A stretch of DNA of 64,000 bases, from positions 62,001-126,000 of the forward strand of contig CACWHY010000004.1 of the NCBI GenBank assembly GCA_902760805.1, given 5' to 3'. This document shows, piece after piece, positions 62,151 to 64,000 of this stretch; positions within the stretch are counted from its first letter, which is position 1, and each line of letters starts with the position of its first letter. The DNA comes from Ruminococcus flavefaciens (GTDB taxonomy: Bacteria; Bacillota; Clostridia; Oscillospirales; Ruminococcaceae). The notes under the pieces were generated by a model. It worked only from the letters and a program-made list of their open reading frames with translations, was not told the origin of the DNA and did not search any database. The position numbers and the translations under genes are program-made.

Positions 62151-62402
62151 ATGATCAAAACTACACTTAAAATAGACGGCATGATGTGCAATATGTGCGA
62201 GAGCCACGTCAACGACGCTGTCCGCAGAGAATTCGATGTGAAGAAGGTCAGCTCCTCTCACAAAAACGGCACCACCGAGATCATCTCAGAGGCCGCTCTT
62301 GACGAGGCAAAGCTGAAGAGCGTTATCGAGGAGACCGGCTACAAGGTGATCTCCTCCGAAAGCCAGCCCTATGAGAAAAAGGGCTTCTCGCTTTTTAAGT
62401 GA
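62151..62402 (+). CDS. Small heavy-metal-associated (HMA) domain protein
   Basis: 83 residues from the ATG at 62151 with AGGAGG upstream; the longer frame crosses the promoter. A single HMA ferredoxin-like fold with DGMMCNMCESHV near residue 10 (CxxC metal site). It resembles a CopZ-type chaperone and the C-terminal HMA of the CopA at 10.3 kb (GMMCPHCEARV). Short Lys-rich C-terminal tail. Probably a cytosolic Cu(I) carrier; other metals possible. Monocistronic. Confidence 0.82.
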   Translation: MIKTTLKIDGMMCNMCESHVNDAVRREFDVKKVSSSHKNGTTEIISEAALDEAKLKSVIEETGYKVISSESQPYEKKGFSLFK

Positions 62403-62409
62403 TAATGGA

Positions 62410-62440
62410 AAGACAGTCTCAGAGGAGACTGTCTTTTTTT
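62410..62440. terminator. Terminator after the HMA gene
   Basis: AAGACAGTCTC pairs perfectly with GAGACTGTCTT and seven T follow. Confidence 0.93.
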
Positions 62441-63177
62441 CATTTCAGGCCCGGGTAAACGTAGCGGCTGCGCTTTTCCGTGGCCTTTCCGTACTGGATA
62501 GCCTCCACGGGACAGCGGTTGATACAGCCTGTACATTTTGCGCACTTGTCCTTGACCCACACCGGCTTGCCGTCTTTAAGGGAGATAGCTCCCACAGGAC
62601 AGACGCTCTGGCACTTTCCGCAACCGGTACACTTATCGGTAACGTAGAACTTCTTTGTGCTGAGCATCATCAGGTATGTCTTGCGGAAGATCGTACCCTT
62701 GAGGCCGCCCTTGATCTGAGCCTTTTCCTTGCGGTTGATACGGCTGCTGATCTGGTCCAGCTGGTTTTCTGCGCTGCGGATAGCCTCGCCGCATTCATCT
62801 GCCTTCTTGATGCCTGAGTAGATCAGTGCGTTGTTGGGCATCACAAGCTGATAGGCGTTATCCAGAGTGATCCCACGGGCTTTCAGCAGCTTAGCCAGAT
62901 AGCCGCCGGCTGCTCCCATACCTGCGCCGCAGGTTATGACAGCGTAAACGTAGCCAGCGTTTTTCAACTCCAGCTTCTGGACGAACTCCACAATCGGGTC
63001 ACCTACAGATCCGCAGTATACTGGGAAAACAAATCCCACGCTCTCGCCGTTTTTCACTGTGTAGGAGAACTTCCCCTCACGGACGGCCTTTGAGATCTCT
63101 ACGATCTCACCGTTAAGACCTGCAAGGAATTCCGCAGCGTGACGGGAATTTCCTGTTCCTGAAAAATAAAATATCAT
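62440..63177 (-). CDS. EFR1-type flavodoxin-ferredoxin fusion
   Basis: 245 residues. N-terminal flavodoxin-like domain (IFYFSGTGNSRHAAE, FPVYCGSVGDPI, ITCGAGMGAAGGYLAKLL) and a C-terminal dicluster ferredoxin: CTGCGKCQSVCP near residue 185 and CAKCTGCINRCP near 217, enough for two 4Fe-4S clusters. Family known as EFR1 ferrodoxins, common in anaerobic Firmicutes, partners undefined. Its ATG overlaps the stop of the upstream mannanase gene (ATGA), with AGGAGG inside that gene, so the two may be coupled. Confidence 0.9.
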   Translation of the reverse strand: MIFYFSGTGNSRHAAEFLAGLNGEIVEISKAVREGKFSYTVKNGESVGFVFPVYCGSVGDPIVEFVQKLELKNAGYVYAVITCGAGMGAAGGYLAKLLKARGITLDNAYQLVMPNNALIYSGIKKADECGEAIRSAENQLDQISSRINRKEKAQIKGGLKGTIFRKTYLMMLSTKKFYVTDKCTGCGKCQSVCPVGAISLKDGKPVWVKDKCAKCTGCINRCPVEAIQYGKATEKRSRYVYPGLK

Positions 63178-64000
63178 GTTTCCTCCTTAGTCTGGGCCGG
63201 GAGCTCGCTTACCGGCAGGGCGTCCACAGTCAGCAGCTTGGCGTCGATCATCTGGATGACCAGAGCGTCCTTGCCGGTTATGCCTGACCCGTTATCGAAT
63301 ACATCTGCATTTATTTCTCCCTGCTCTGTCAGGGGATATTTTTTCGGAAGAGCAACGTATTGCAGTATGGCAACTGCGTCGTTAAGGTCTACCTTTCCGT
63401 CACAGGTGGCATCGCCCCAAGAAGTCTTGCTGTCCGGTGCTGTAGTAGCCGGGTCAGTAGCCTTGGGCTCGGTGCTGATCGGATAGGTGGAAAGATCCGG
63501 CAGCTCGTCCAGTGTTATGCAATACTCGCTGTTGTAGATCTTGTCAAGCTCCTCCACGGGATTGTTCTGCTCGCTGGTAAGGTAGTTCTGATACCAGGGG
63601 CAGAAATACAGCCATGCTGCGTGGTCATTGACCAGGTTTTCCAGAGAAGGGATAGAGTCATTCTCGCTCATGGCAACCATTTTCTTGCCGCCTGTTCCGT
63701 CAACCAGTGAGTAGAAGGTGGAGGAGATCGAGCTGAGATTGGGCTTGCCGTCTGCTGCATTGTACTTGTCGTAGCCGATGATGTCCACAACGTCATCGCC
63801 GGGGTACCAGTCAGCAGATGCCTCAGAGGTGTAGCCTGTCCACTCCCAGATCAGGTTGTGGATACCGTAAACGTTGGTAAGCTGGTCGTAGAGCAGCCTG
63901 TAGAGCTTCTTGCAGGGCTCGGGGCCCTCAGCGCCCCACCAGAACCAGCCGCCCTCAGCCTCATGGAGAGGCCTCCAGATAAAGGCAACGTCGGCGTCCT
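63174..64000 (-). CDS. Cellulosomal GH26 beta-mannanase with dockerin, 5'-truncated by window
   Basis: The frame is open to the window edge, so the signal peptide and first half are missing. Visible: VAFIWRPLHEAEGGWFWWG with the acid/base Glu of GH26, IIGYDKYNA, and MSENDSIPS with the likely nucleophile Glu. After a linker (STEPKATDPATTAPDSKT) comes a dockerin with repeats GDATCDGKVDLNDAVAILQYVALP and GSGITGKDALVIQ, very like the one of the pectate lyase at the other end. It would attack mannan or glucomannan on a cellulosome. Confidence 0.9.
   Translation of the reverse strand, partial: DADVAFIWRPLHEAEGGWFWWGAEGPEPCKKLYRLLYDQLTNVYGIHNLIWEWTGYTSEASADWYPGDDVVDIIGYDKYNAADGKPNLSSISSTFYSLVDGTGGKKMVAMSENDSIPSLENLVNDHAAWLYFCPWYQNYLTSEQNNPVEELDKIYNSEYCITLDELPDLSTYPISTEPKATDPATTAPDSKTSWGDATCDGKVDLNDAVAILQYVALPKKYPLTEQGEINADVFDNGSGITGKDALVIQMIDAKLLTVDALPVSELPAQTKEET

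Noticed and set aside
1-64000. CRISPR arrays, IS elements, prophage or integrative element ends
   Set aside because: No repeat-spacer pattern, transposase, integrase or attachment repeats seen; gene content is coherent with a single core chromosome segment.

Overview
The window looks like chromosomal DNA of a cellulosome-forming anaerobic Firmicute of the Ruminococcus group. The evidence is that both ends carry secreted polysaccharide-degrading enzymes with Ruminococcus-style type I dockerins, many surface proteins have Thr-rich linkers, there are clostridial sporulation-type genes, and the base composition is moderate (by eye roughly half G+C or slightly more). A fibre-degrading gut species such as Ruminococcus champanellensis or a close relative fits, but this is inference and no species marker is present. 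I see no rRNA, convincing tRNA, CRISPR array, IS element or prophage; this is a stable housekeeping region with interesting accessory genes.

Layout. 1-2.7 kb: 3' part of a pectate lyase with CBM6-like module and dockerin. 2.8-7 kb: an EF-G/TetM-like GTPase fused to an NYN nuclease domain (minus), then a cysteine-rich clostridial protein and YunB (plus). 7-13.9 kb: a CtpE-like cation ATPase and DinB-like protein (minus), then CopA, BioY under a probable BirA operator, and a DUF1284 protein (plus). 14-18.5 kb: two bacterial-PH-domain membrane proteins (minus), an alanine/Na+ symporter, and a degenerate phosphohexomutase-like protein. 18.6-28 kb: core cluster rnj-gdpP-rplI-dnaB-tilS-ftsH, preceded by a ~310-nt leader. 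28-34 kb: a PH-domain protein, FkbM methyltransferase, dcd, then pyrB (fused to a PyrI-like zinc domain), an HD-domain protein and asnB on minus. 34-39.6 kb: MoxR-DUF58-transglutaminase operon plus a DUF308 protein. 39.7-43.1 kb: a three-gene minus-strand operon of two unrelated-type gamma-glutamate-cysteine ligase-family enzymes and an EgtC/YafJ-like class II glutamine amidotransferase, the best candidate for an undescribed pathway. 43.1-46.5 kb: AT-rich regulatory region with a PHO-box-like array, a SleB-type hydrolase and a second ftsH. 46.6-57.4 kb: small export protein, ECF sigma/anti-sigma pair, flavin reductase, purine permease with hpt, GH43, a lipoprotein penicillin-binding protein, maf, DUF1015. 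57.5-61 kb: MacA/MacB-like export system under two promoters with inverted repeats. 61-64 kb: AraC-GGDEF hybrid regulator, a small HMA metal-binding protein, an EFR1-type ferredoxin and the C-terminal part of a GH26 mannanase with dockerin.

How it fits together: the flanking dockerin enzymes degrade pectin and mannan outside the cell and GH43 acts inside; PBP, SleB hydrolase, transglutaminase and MacAB-like system serve the envelope; CopA, HMA protein and the gamma-glutamyl ligase operon suggest metal/thiol handling; hpt/permease, dcd and pyrB serve nucleotide supply. Most promoters seen have -35/-10 boxes spaced 17 bp and a TGTG element before the -10. Start codons were moved from the longest reading frame wherever a Shine-Dalgarno (SD) site or family alignment favoured an internal start; this is stated per gene.
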